A DNA stretch of 61,095 nucleotides from Caldalkalibacillus mannanilyticus JCM 10596. GTDB taxonomy: Bacteria; Bacillota; Bacilli; Caldalkalibacillales; JCM-10596. The stretch covers positions 1 to 61,095 of the forward strand of contig NZ_BAMO01000031.1 in NCBI RefSeq assembly GCF_000615945.1, written 5' to 3'. Position numbers and translations under genes: made by a program. Under the pieces are notes generated by a model. That model was given only the letters and a program-made list of their open reading frames with translations, searched no databases and was not told where the DNA came from. Positions 35,345 through 43,581 of this stretch are shown here, one piece after another; position 1 is the stretch's first letter; the number at the start of each line of letters is the position of its first letter.

Positions 35345-35833
35345 TTATTCGTCGTCTTCTAAAATTTGTTCTTCTACTCCAATTGGAGTCCAGATGTAAG
35401 GGTTTTCTCCACGATCTCGCATGGGGTTGTATTTAACAGGTTGAAAGCCCATCTTCATCCAGAAGTCTCCAGATGCTTGTCTTGCATTTGTTTTTACTGG
35501 TACGCCAAAGCTTTTTGCAAATTCTACAAGAGCAGTTCCATAATCCTTTCCTCGATAATCTGGCAATACTTCAAGCTTCCAAAGCTCAAGGTATCCATTA
35601 GGAGGATTAAAATAACGATCATATTTCGAACTAATGTTATAAAGACTCATTCTAGCCACTAGCTTATCTCCAAAGTAGATACCGTAAAATGGCGAGTTAC
35701 TATCATCCTCTACAATATTAGCCTGAAGATCCTCTAGCATAGAGAGTTCTTCTAGTCCGTATTCTTTAAATTTTTGGAACTCTTCAAGAGTCTTGTAGTT
35801 GATTGATAAGCGTTTTACTTTTGGTTTATCCAC
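35345..35833 (-). CDS. ylbP: YlbP-like GNAT acetyltransferase
   Basis: A 162-aa GNAT-fold protein. It has the acetyl-CoA loop DYRGKDYGTALVEFAKS and the C-terminal ASGDFWMKMGFQPV. It corresponds in length and position (next to rsfA/ylbO) to B. subtilis ylbP, whose substrate is unknown. On the minus strand GAAAGGGGTG precedes the start. It is transcribed against its neighbours and ends at a bidirectional terminator. Confidence 0.88.
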   Translation of the reverse strand: MDKPKVKRLSINYKTLEEFQKFKEYGLEELSMLEDLQANIVEDDSNSPFYGIYFGDKLVARMSLYNISSKYDRYFNPPNGYLELWKLEVLPDYRGKDYGTALVEFAKSFGVPVKTNARQASGDFWMKMGFQPVKYNPMRDRGENPYIWTPIGVEEQILEDDE

Positions 35834-35966
35834 GCTTATACACCCCTTTCAAGAGACATATACCCTATTAGTTTACTTGGTTCTCAATTATTATACAATA
35901 ATCCAAATAAGAATGAACCAAAAAATAATAAATTGGAGGAATTATTTTCTATTAAGTCGAATTGTA

Positions 35967-35975
35967 TGGTATAAG
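35967..35975 (+). promoter_or_regulatory. Candidate extended -10 promoter for the carboxylase operon
   Basis: TGGTATAAG is an extended -10 match; the -35 is poor. If used, the transcript begins near 35982 and includes the structured leader that follows. Confidence 0.35.
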
Positions 35976-36011
35976 ATAAGAGAGTCTTATTCTTATTTAT
36001 CACGTTTTAAC

Positions 36012-36124
36012 CGTCGGTAAGTTTCCCTCCTCTATAGGAGGGAGATAACCGGCGCTAAGAACCCGATAAGGGCGACTAACCATCAGGTGGAATAAAACTC
36101 CATCTGATGGAAGTCTACTTTATT
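36012..36124 (+). other. Structured leader region of the yngHA-like operon, unidentified
   Basis: The 308-nt gap before the carboxylase operon holds three potential hairpins. The first is CGTCGGT/ACCGGCG enclosing CCCTCC/GGAGGG (36012-36054). The second is a small CCC-GATAA-GGG (36062-36072). The third is the dispersed palindrome (36080-36110). The segment ends 18 nt before the start codon. It is GC-richer than its surroundings. It fits no riboswitch I can recall, and could be a cis-acting RNA or a non-autonomous mobile element. Confidence 0.5.
36077..36124 (+). repeat. Dispersed hairpin repeat, copy B
   Basis: CCATCAGGTGGA and TCCATCTGATGG pair over 12 bp with one G-T, loop ATAAAAC, followed by AAGTCTACTTTATTT. 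It shares this tail and loop with copies A and C. Confidence 0.8.
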
Positions 36125-36141
36125 TGTTAGGAGTGAAGCCT

Positions 36142-37488
36142 ATGAATCAACGTAAAGTTCTAATTGCCAATCGAGGCGAAATCGCCCGAAGAGTTATTCG
36201 GACGTGTCGAGAGAAAGGGTATATGACGGTCGCTATCTACTCCGAAGCGGACCAAACAATGCCTTTTGTCAGTGAAGCGGATGAAGCAGTGCTCATTGGA
36301 CCTGCTCCCGTACTCCAAAGCTATCTACAAGCGGAGAAGATTATCCAAGTGGCTAAAGAGAAAAATGTTCAGATGATTCACCCTGGATATGGACTGCTTT
36401 CTGAGAATGCCGATTTTGCTCGCAAATGTGAAGAGGCTGGAATTATTTTTATTGGTCCTAAACCTGAAGTGATCGAAGCTATGGGCGATAAGGTGACAGC
36501 GAGAAAAGTCATGCAACAAGCAGGGGTTCCGATTGTTCCAGGGGTAGAAGGAAGTGCAGATGATATAGATCAGGCTCTTTCCCAAGCAAATTCCATCGGG
36601 TATCCTGTCATGCTTAAGGCGAGTGCTGGTGGCGGAGGAATTGGAATGCAGATCTGCTATGCAGACGAAGATGTAAAGAAGGTCTACCAATCTGCCAAAG
36701 GGAGAGCCAAATCATATTTTGGAAGCGATATCATGTTTGTTGAGAAGTATATTGAAAATCCTCGTCATATCGAAGTGCAGGTGATTGGAGATCATCATGG
36801 CAATCTATGCCATATGTTTGAACGAGATTGTTCCATTCAACGTAGGCATCAAAAAGTAATTGAAGAATCACCTTCACCCTTCCTAGATGAGTCTACCAGG
36901 AAAAAAATATGCGATACAGCCTTGTTAGCCGCACAGACTGTTGGATATACTGGAGTAGGAACCATTGAATTTATCATGGGTGAGGATAAACAGTTTTACT
37001 TCCTAGAAATGAATACAAGACTTCAGGTAGAGCACCCTGTAACAGAGCTTGTGACGGGACATGATTTGGTTGCTTTACAGCTGTTAATTGAAGAAGGGAA
37101 GCTTCTGCCTTTTGCTCAAGAAGAGCTAGTACAGCAGGGGCATGCTTTAGAACTTAGAATTTATGCTGAAGATCCAGTGACATTTTTTCCTTCACCAGGA
37201 ACCATTACGAAGTATGAGCGAGTAGAAGGGGAAGGGATTCGTTATGATGATGGAGTTGAAGATGGCTCTACGATTACCCCATTCTACGATCCTATGATTG
37301 CGAAAATAATTGTAAGCGGTAACAACAGAGGGCAATCGATAGAACGGGGGATTAAGGTTCTGGAAACAATGAAGTTGGAGGGGATTAAGAACAATATCCC
37401 ATTTCTGCAAAAAGTTCTTGAGGATGAAGCTTTTCGTCAGGGGGTATACACGACTCAATTTGTGTCTACTCTACTCGATAAGAAATAA
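36142..37488 (+). CDS. yngHA: Acyl-CoA carboxylase, biotin carboxylase subunit
   Basis: A 448-aa ATP-grasp enzyme that carboxylates biotin on the carrier protein. Motifs include KVLIANRGEIARRVIRTCRE, HPGYGLLSENADFA, the ATP-binding KASAGGGGIGM, and EMNTRLQVEHPVTE. ATG 36142 is chosen because AGGAGTG lies 7 nt upstream; the TTG at 36124 falls inside the hairpin element. It begins a set with a separate biotin carrier, a hydratase and a carboxyltransferase, matching the B. subtilis yng leucine-breakdown cluster rather than the housekeeping accBC pair. Confidence 0.88.
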   Translation: MNQRKVLIANRGEIARRVIRTCREKGYMTVAIYSEADQTMPFVSEADEAVLIGPAPVLQSYLQAEKIIQVAKEKNVQMIHPGYGLLSENADFARKCEEAGIIFIGPKPEVIEAMGDKVTARKVMQQAGVPIVPGVEGSADDIDQALSQANSIGYPVMLKASAGGGGIGMQICYADEDVKKVYQSAKGRAKSYFGSDIMFVEKYIENPRHIEVQVIGDHHGNLCHMFERDCSIQRRHQKVIEESPSPFLDESTRKKICDTALLAAQTVGYTGVGTIEFIMGEDKQFYFLEMNTRLQVEHPVTELVTGHDLVALQLLIEEGKLLPFAQEELVQQGHALELRIYAEDPVTFFPSPGTITKYERVEGEGIRYDDGVEDGSTITPFYDPMIAKIIVSGNNRGQSIERGIKVLETMKLEGIKNNIPFLQKVLEDEAFRQGVYTTQFVSTLLDKK

Positions 37489-37506
37489 ATAAAGGAGAAA
37501 TGTAAA

Positions 37507-37719
37507 ATGAAAGAAATTGTATCCAATATGGCTGGTAGTGTGTTTTTAGTTCAGGTTAACCCAGGAGATCAGGTGCACGTCGGGCAGGATGTGGTCATAT
37601 TAGAATCAATGAAGATGGAAGTGCCCATTACCTCTGATATTGAAGGAGTGGTGAAAGAAGTAAAAGTAAATGTTGGCGATTTTGTCAATGAAGGAGATGT
37701 TCTGGTTTTAGTAGAGTAG
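37507..37719 (+). CDS. yngHB: Biotin carboxyl carrier protein, short form
   Basis: A 70-aa biotinyl domain with no N-terminal extension. The biotin-accepting lysine lies in ILESMKMEVPI; the first residue is Ser rather than the usual Ala of AMKM, a variation seen in stand-alone biotinyl domains. The mirrored strand VNVGDFVNEGDVL completes the fold. It should shuttle CO2 between the biotin carboxylase upstream and the carboxyltransferase downstream. AAAGGAGAAATGTAAA precedes ATG 37507. Confidence 0.92.
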   Translation: MKEIVSNMAGSVFLVQVNPGDQVHVGQDVVILESMKMEVPITSDIEGVVKEVKVNVGDFVNEGDVLVLVE

Positions 37720-37744
37720 AACAAAGTGAATGGAGAGGATTTCT

Positions 37745-38517
37745 ATGAGTATTCAGTTGGAGAAAAGAGGGCATGTTGCATCCTAACTATCCAGCGACCA
37801 GAGGTTCATAATTGCCTGGATCGTACTAGTTTACTACAGCTCAGTGAATACATCGATCAGCTTCGATTTGATAGCTCGATTCGAGTGGTTATGGTGACAG
37901 GAGAAGGAGAGAAAGCGTTCTGTGCAGGAGCAGACTTAAAAGAGAGAAGGACAATGAGTGAAGCTGAGGTTCAGCAATATCTTCACCTTATTGGTCAAAC
38001 CTTTGCCAAGCTAGAATCCTTGCCTCAACCTGTTATTGCAGTGATCAATGGTGTTGCTTATGGTGGAGGAACTGAATTGGCGTTGGCTTGTGATTTACGC
38101 TTACTGTCTGAGCAAGGAATGATGGGGCTGACAGAAACCTCTTTGGGGATCATTCCAGGTGCAGGTGGAACACAAAGGCTTTCTAAAATTGTAGGAGTGG
38201 CAAAAGCAAAAGAGTGGATTTTTACGGCTAAAAAAATAACTCCGGCTGAAGCACTGCTGCATGGATTGGTGAATGAAGTTGTTTCTTCAGTTCATTTATT
38301 CGAACGAGCGCTCAGTCTGGCAGAGGAAATTGCTTCTCAAGCACCTCTAGCGATCAGGCAAGCTAAACTCGCGATTTCTGCAAGCCAGGATGTTGACCTA
38401 CGTACTGGACTAAAAATAGAAGCAAATGCGTATCAATTATTACTCTCTACAGAAGATCGTTTAGAAGGACTCAGGGCTTTTCAAGAGAAAAGAAAGCCGT
38501 CCTACCAAGGGAAATGA
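37745..38517 (+). CDS. yngF: Methylglutaconyl-CoA hydratase-like enoyl-CoA hydratase (frameshifted near its start)
   Basis: A 258-aa crotonase. I place the start at ATG 37745, which has GGAGAGGA 5 nt upstream and gives MSIQLEKRGHVA. The frame then breaks at 37780-37781; one extra A makes HVAILTIQRPEVHNCLD, a standard crotonase N-terminus that continues in the long frame. The open frame from GTG 37726 has no ribosome-binding site. Active-site motifs are CAGADLKER, GVAYGGGTELALACDLRL and LTETSLGIIPGAGGTQRL with the catalytic glutamates. By context it probably hydrates 3-methylglutaconyl-CoA in leucine breakdown. Confidence 0.85.
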
Positions 38518-38529
38518 GGAGGTAACTTC

Positions 38530-40068
38530 ATGTCTAAGGAACTTGAAAAAGTATTAATGGACAGAATAGCTCAGATAGAACAAGGTGGAGGGGAGAAATA
38601 CCACGAGAAAAGAAAAGAACAAAATAAATTATTTGTTCGTGAGAGGTTGGAACGATTATTTGACGATGATTTTATGTTGGAGGATGGTAAATTCGCCAAT
38701 TTCATGGCTGGAGATTTACCGGCAGATGGTGTTGTCACTGGAATTGGAAAAATACATGGTCAAACCGTATGTGTCATGGCGAATGATTCGACGGTGAAAG
38801 CTGGATCATGGGGAGCAAGGACTGTAGAGAAAATTATTCGTATTCAAGAAACTGCGGAAAAATTACAGGTTCCCTTACTCTATCTGGTGGACTCTGCTGG
38901 AGCTAGAATCACCGACCAAATAGAGATGTTTCCTAATCGTAGGGGAGCAGGTCGAATCTTCTATAATCAGGTTAAGCTTTCAGGGGTGATTCCTCAAATT
39001 TGTCTTTTATTTGGTCCTTCAGCTGCGGGAGGTGCTTACATTCCAGCCTTTTGTGACATTGTGATCATGGTCGATAAGAATGCCAGTATGTATTTAGGGT
39101 CTCCAAGGATGGCTGAAATGGTTATCGGAGAAAAAGTGACCCTAGAAGAGATGGGCGGAGCCAAAATGCACTGTTCAATAAGTGGAGTGGGAGATGTCCT
39201 AGCTTCTGACGAAGAGGAAGCAATTGAACTAGCTAGAAAATATATAGGCTACTTCCCAGCAAATTATCGCCAAAAGCCACCAATTGTAGAGGGGAAAAAG
39301 CCGAAAGAGGGAGTTCGAACAGTGGAGGAAATTGTCCCTACCAATCAGAATGCTCCTTTTGATATGTATGAATTGATCGATTCGATCATTGATGAAGATT
39401 CTTTCTTCGAGATGAAGAAGCTTTTTGCACAGGAATTGATCACAGGATTTGCTAGAATTAATGGCAATCCGCTAGGGATTATTGCAAATCAGTCTAGGGT
39501 CAAGGGAGGAGTTCTTTTTGTAGATTCGGCGGACAAAGCAGCTCGATTTATTACTTTATGTGATGCCTTCCATATTCCTCTCTTGTTTTTGGCAGATGTA
39601 CCGGGCTTTATGATCGGAACCAAAGTAGAGAGGGCTGGAATTATCCGTCATGGGGCAAAAATGATTTCAGCAATGTCAGAGGCATCCGTGCCTAAGATTT
39701 CTATTATTGTACGCAAAGCATATGGTGCAGGGCTCTATGCTATGGCAGGACCTGCTTTTGAGCCCGATGTATGTTTAGCATTACCAACAGCGCAAATTGC
39801 CGTAATGGGACCTGAGGCGGCTGTTAACGCTGTGTATAGCAATAAGATTAGTTCAATCGAAGATCCTCAAGAAAAAATGAAATTTGTGATGGAAAAACGT
39901 AAAGAGTACCAGGAAGATATCGATATCTATCGTCTAGCTTCAGAGCTTATTATTGATGGAATTATACCTGGCTCCAAGCTTCGTCAAGAAGTAATGGATC
40001 GCTTGGATGCCTATCAAACGAAAGACTTGACGTTTTCTGTGCGGAAGCACCCTGTTTATCCTGTTTAA
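38530..40068 (+). CDS. yngE: Acyl-CoA carboxyltransferase subunit (methylcrotonyl/propionyl-CoA type)
   Basis: A 512-aa carboxyltransferase with both crotonase-like halves. The N-terminal half contains LVDSAGARI and LLFGPSAAGGAYIPAFCD; the C-terminal half contains PLLFLADVPGFMIGTKVERAGIIRHGAKM and VRKAYGAGLYAM. It transfers CO2 from biotin to an acyl-CoA. Its gene neighbours suggest 3-methylcrotonyl-CoA, but propionyl-CoA is possible. GAGGAGGTAACTTC precedes ATG 38530, 12 nt after the hydratase gene. A terminator follows. Confidence 0.9.
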   Translation: MSKELEKVLMDRIAQIEQGGGEKYHEKRKEQNKLFVRERLERLFDDDFMLEDGKFANFMAGDLPADGVVTGIGKIHGQTVCVMANDSTVKAGSWGARTVEKIIRIQETAEKLQVPLLYLVDSAGARITDQIEMFPNRRGAGRIFYNQVKLSGVIPQICLLFGPSAAGGAYIPAFCDIVIMVDKNASMYLGSPRMAEMVIGEKVTLEEMGGAKMHCSISGVGDVLASDEEEAIELARKYIGYFPANYRQKPPIVEGKKPKEGVRTVEEIVPTNQNAPFDMYELIDSIIDEDSFFEMKKLFAQELITGFARINGNPLGIIANQSRVKGGVLFVDSADKAARFITLCDAFHIPLLFLADVPGFMIGTKVERAGIIRHGAKMISAMSEASVPKISIIVRKAYGAGLYAMAGPAFEPDVCLALPTAQIAVMGPEAAVNAVYSNKISSIEDPQEKMKFVMEKRKEYQEDIDIYRLASELIIDGIIPGSKLRQEVMDRLDAYQTKDLTFSVRKHPVYPV

Positions 40069-40109
40069 GGGGATGAATCCGTTATGAAGTAGAAAATCAC
40101 AAAAGTTGC

Positions 40110-40148
40110 AGATTGTAGAGAGCTTTCTTGGCTTCTCTGCAATCTTTT
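40110..40148 (+). terminator. Rho-independent terminator after the carboxylase set
   Basis: AGATTGTAGAGAGC and GCTTCTCTGCAATCT pair with small mismatches and are followed by TTTTT. Confidence 0.8.
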
Positions 40149-40224
40149 TCTGTTTTGAGGGTGGATGTGAAACTAAGTTGGCGATGAAACGTACATATGA
40201 GTATTAAATAAGGAGGTAAGAAAT

Positions 40225-40428
40225 ATGATTACAAGTCTTGTTTTTATTATAGTGTTCTTATTCTTTGGTCTAGGGCTTCTCCTACTTAATATTATCACGA
40301 GTATTTGGGCGTATAGAGATTCTTTGCGTAAAGGACACAGCAAAGAGTATGCTATTATAGTTCTTATAGGGACGCTTGTTTTTCCTGTCATCGGCTTGAT
40401 CGTCTACTTTATTATCCGGAATGATTAA
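40225..40428 (+). CDS. Small membrane protein, PLDc_N-like
   Basis: A 67-aa protein with two membrane helices separated by a basic loop (YRDSLRKGHSKEYA), ending FPVIGLIVYFIIR. This is the layout of the phospholipase D N-terminal-like small proteins, where the second helix carries a P-x-x-G motif and a YxxIR ending. Function is unknown. GGAGGTAAGAAAT gives a strong ribosome-binding site for ATG 40225. Confidence 0.72.
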   Translation: MITSLVFIIVFLFFGLGLLLLNIITSIWAYRDSLRKGHSKEYAIIVLIGTLVFPVIGLIVYFIIRND

Positions 40429-40497
40429 TGGGCTAACGTAAGGTTTAGCTGAGAGGAACAGCGTTCTTAATTTCTTCATGTTGGGAGATTTAGAAGA

Positions 40498-41478
40498 ATG
40501 AAAGTGTTAATAATAGGAGCAGGGGCGCTTGGTTTATTGTATGGCAGTTATACAAAAATGGCGGATCGTCTACACGATGTTTGTTTTCTAACTCGAACGG
40601 AAAAACAGGCAGAACAATTGAGAAGACAAGGGTTATGCTATAAGACGGGGAAAAATGAGTTTTTGTTAACAGTGGATTCTGCTTCTTATGAAAGAAGTAT
40701 TGATCTAAAGAACGACCCATTTTCTTCAGTGGATCTTGTCCTTATCACTGTCAAGCAAACTCATCTGGAAGCGATCCTGCCATGGATAAAAACACATCTT
40801 TCCTCCGTGGTTCCTCTGCTGTTTATCATGAATGGCTTGGGACATGCCGAAAAGGTTCAGAATGCTTTGCCGGAATATTCTCATTTTTTCGGGGTCACTC
40901 AGAAAGGGGCAACAAGATTGTCTACTACTTCTGTTGAAGAAAGAGGTAGAGGAAAGACTCGGGTGGGATGTTTGCCTGGTCTAGATAAGCCAAGTTCCCA
41001 TTCTTACCTAGTACTTGAAAAATGGTTGAAGGAGCTTCAAAAGGGCAGCATTGATATCAATCTTTCGCCAGAAATAGAGTTTGAGATGTGGAAGAAATGC
41101 ATATTGAATGCTTGTATTAATCCTCTGACTGGTCTATTTGGGATCGAAAATGGTAAACTGGTAGAAGAGATGCACTTGAATAACATGATGAGAGAATTAC
41201 ACGATGAATTGGCAGGTTTACTTGCGATCATTAGACCTTCTTTTGCAGAAAAAATGTTTGATAATGGCATGTGTTGGGAGGAAATTGAGCGGGTTTGTCG
41301 AATTACATCACAAAACAGATCTTCAATGGAGCAAGATATTCGCTACGGTCGACAAACGGAAATTGATGCGTTTAACGGATATTTTTTGCAAGAAGCAAGA
41401 ATTCGAAATATCCATTTACCAGCCCATCAATTTGTCTACAGTGCCATTCAATTTCTGCAAAATAAACAAAAGGGGTGA
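40498..41478 (+). CDS. panE: 2-dehydropantoate 2-reductase family protein
   Basis: A 326-aa NADPH-dependent ketopantoate reductase for pantothenate and CoA synthesis. It has the nucleotide-binding fingerprint MKVLIIGAGALGLLYG and the mid-domain KQTHLEAILPWI. The catalytic Lys appears in EMWKKCILNACINPLTGLFG, and the C-terminal domain has TEIDAFNGYFL. It corresponds to ylbQ/panE in B. subtilis. GGGAGATTTAGAAG precedes ATG 40498. Confidence 0.9.
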   Translation: MKVLIIGAGALGLLYGSYTKMADRLHDVCFLTRTEKQAEQLRRQGLCYKTGKNEFLLTVDSASYERSIDLKNDPFSSVDLVLITVKQTHLEAILPWIKTHLSSVVPLLFIMNGLGHAEKVQNALPEYSHFFGVTQKGATRLSTTSVEERGRGKTRVGCLPGLDKPSSHSYLVLEKWLKELQKGSIDINLSPEIEFEMWKKCILNACINPLTGLFGIENGKLVEEMHLNNMMRELHDELAGLLAIIRPSFAEKMFDNGMCWEEIERVCRITSQNRSSMEQDIRYGRQTEIDAFNGYFLQEARIRNIHLPAHQFVYSAIQFLQNKQKG

Positions 41479-41484
41479 GCGCCC

Positions 41485-41877
41485 TTGTTGGTCTCATTAT
41501 TTGCCAATCTATTTGCCTTATTTACCATTTTTCCAATATTATCTGCCATTATCATTTATGCTCTGGTCTTTCTTGTTACAAAGGACAAAAAAAATGCACT
41601 AGAGTGGTCTATTAATATCACCACGGTTCTGTTACTCATATCAGTAAATATGTCGATTCAGCTTCTCTGGGATCTGTCATTGTTTTGGTTGATACTTTTA
41701 ATCATTTTACTGATCATCGGTGGACTCACCTTTCTTCAGTTTTCTGTATATAATCAACTTCACTATGCCAGGCTAGCTAGGGGAGTGATTCGACTTACCT
41801 TTGTTCTCTTTCTGCCTATTTATCTCGTCCTCATGTTATGGGTGGTTCTTGAAAGTGCAATTAAAGCTGCTATCTAA
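41485..41877 (+). CDS. DUF3397 family membrane protein
   Basis: A 130-aa protein with four predicted membrane helices and the KDKKNALEWSINITTVLLLISV segment between the first two. This matches DUF3397, a family usually found between panE and bshC in Bacillales, as here. Function is unknown. The start is TTG 41485 or TTG 41488, behind AGGGGTGAGC, just after panE. Confidence 0.78.
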   Translation: MLVSLFANLFALFTIFPILSAIIIYALVFLVTKDKKNALEWSINITTVLLLISVNMSIQLLWDLSLFWLILLIILLIIGGLTFLQFSVYNQLHYARLARGVIRLTFVLFLPIYLVLMLWVVLESAIKAAI

Positions 41878-41905
41878 GGGCTGTTAAGAAAGGTGTTTTC
41901 ATTAC

Positions 41906-43543
41906 ATGACAAGCCAAGTCAAAGATTTAATTCATAAGCAAATAGATTCTTTTGGGACCGCCTATATTCAAAGATATGAGGGGGTTTCCTCTTTTTTTAG
42001 CTACTCGCCATTTGAGCAGGCTTCTTTTCATGAGAGGGTGAAGGAATTATCTGAGCGCTCATACGATCGAATTCGTCTGGCAAAAGTGATTAGAGATTAT
42101 ATGTCACGCTATGGACTTGTATCAGAACAGGAAGAGCAGTTGAAAAAGATGACTGATCCCAAGAGTGTGATGGTTATTGGAGGTCAACAGGCAGGGCTTT
42201 TGTTAGGACCTCTGTACACGTTATATAAAATGATTACAGTGCTACAATTGGCTCAACAGCAAGAAAGAGAGCTACAGGTTCCAGTTATACCTCTGTTTTG
42301 GATCGCTGGAGAGGATCACGATTGGCTCGAAGTTAATCATGTTTTTATCCCTCAAGCAGAAAGTCCGCGGCTTGAACGTATGACCTTGGAGGATCCTTAT
42401 CATTCGCCTAGAACGTCACTATCCCAGCAAAACCTCCCGAAAGTAGAGGTCGCAGAGTGGGTGGAACAGTTTTTGCAGAGTCAGCCTGAAACAGAATTTA
42501 CTGGGGAACTTAGGGGCTATTTACGGCAAGCGATTGAGCAGGCAAATACATATGTAGAGTTTTTTGCTTTTCTTGTGCAACAGTTTTTTTCTAAACAAGG
42601 TCTTCTCTTTATCGATTCAGGGGCTCGGGAGATGAGAGAAATAGAAGGACCTGTTTTTGAAAGGATCATTACGAACTACGACACGATTGATAGTAAAGTG
42701 CGTGAATCGATTCAAGAGATGGAGAAGGTAGGATATACAGCCCAAATTCAATTGGGTGACTCACCGGCGTTCCTTTTCATTTATGAACAAAACCAGCGTC
42801 TCTTGCTTGAGAAAACCGAGGGAGGATTTCGGACAAAAGATGGGACATATACATACTCTGAGCAAGAGTTAATAGCCCTTGCCAGAAAAGAGCCATGGAG
42901 ATTCAGCAACAATGTGGTGACGCGTGCTTATATGCAGGAAAATATATTTCCTACTTTATCATTTGTAGCTGGACCAGGAGAAATCTCCTATTGGGCATTA
43001 TTCCGTCGGTATTTCGAGGAATTGGGCTGCAAGCTACCTATTCTTGCACCACGGATCAGTATCACCATTATTGAAAAATCCATTTCGAGAATAGTAGAAA
43101 AAAGAGAAATCCCCCTTGAAGCCGTCTTTCAAGATTTTGCGACTTACAAAAGGGAATGGTTAACTCGTCAGGATCATATTCAACTTGAAGCATCATTTGA
43201 ACAGGTCAAAGAAAAAATAAAAGGAGCCTATCAACCACTGGTGGAGAAGCTTCAGCTAGCCAACCTAGGATTAGATGGATTAGCAGAGCAAAATATTGGG
43301 AAAATAATAGAGCAAGTTAATTTCTTGGAGAAGCGTGCTCTTGCTTCTTTCACAAAACAGCATGAAAGTGCACTAAGACACTTTGATAAAGTGGAGCAAG
43401 CTCTTTATCCTCATGGAAAACCCCAAGAAAGAATGCATAACCTTTTTACCTTTTTAAACAAGCATGGTATGGTATTAATAGATCGGATTATTGAATCTGA
43501 GTACGAAATAAATGGAATACATAAACTATTTTACATGGATTAA
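41906..43543 (+). CDS. bshC: Bacillithiol biosynthesis cysteine ligase BshC
   Basis: A 545-aa enzyme that adds cysteine to GlcN-malate in the last step of bacillithiol synthesis. Family motifs are [16 protein letters not shown] near residue 90, [18 protein letters not shown] near residue 130, [12 protein letters not shown] near residue 352, and a coiled-coil C-terminus. Its presence indicates that this organism uses bacillithiol. GAAAGGTG precedes ATG 41906. It is directly followed by an S-adenosylhomocysteine hydrolase gene. Confidence 0.93.
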   Translation: MTSQVKDLIHKQIDSFGTAYIQRYEGVSSFFSYSPFEQASFHERVKELSERSYDRIRLAKVIRDYMSRYGLVSEQEEQLKKMTDPKSVMVIGGQQAGLLLGPLYTLYKMITVLQLAQQQERELQVPVIPLFWIAGEDHDWLEVNHVFIPQAESPRLERMTLEDPYHSPRTSLSQQNLPKVEVAEWVEQFLQSQPETEFTGELRGYLRQAIEQANTYVEFFAFLVQQFFSKQGLLFIDSGAREMREIEGPVFERIITNYDTIDSKVRESIQEMEKVGYTAQIQLGDSPAFLFIYEQNQRLLLEKTEGGFRTKDGTYTYSEQELIALARKEPWRFSNNVVTRAYMQENIFPTLSFVAGPGEISYWALFRRYFEELGCKLPILAPRISITIIEKSISRIVEKREIPLEAVFQDFATYKREWLTRQDHIQLEASFEQVKEKIKGAYQPLVEKLQLANLGLDGLAEQNIGKIIEQVNFLEKRALASFTKQHESALRHFDKVEQALYPHGKPQERMHNLFTFLNKHGMVLIDRIIESEYEINGIHKLFYMD

Positions 43544-43581
43544 CGAACTATATGCTACAGACTAGGAAGGAGAATGAAGGA

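Noticed and set aside
36097-36115. CTGATG-GAAG near the hairpin repeat as a hammerhead ribozyme core
   Set aside because: The conserved CUGANGA and GAAA boxes do not flank a stem II, and no NUH cleavage site with stem III is present.
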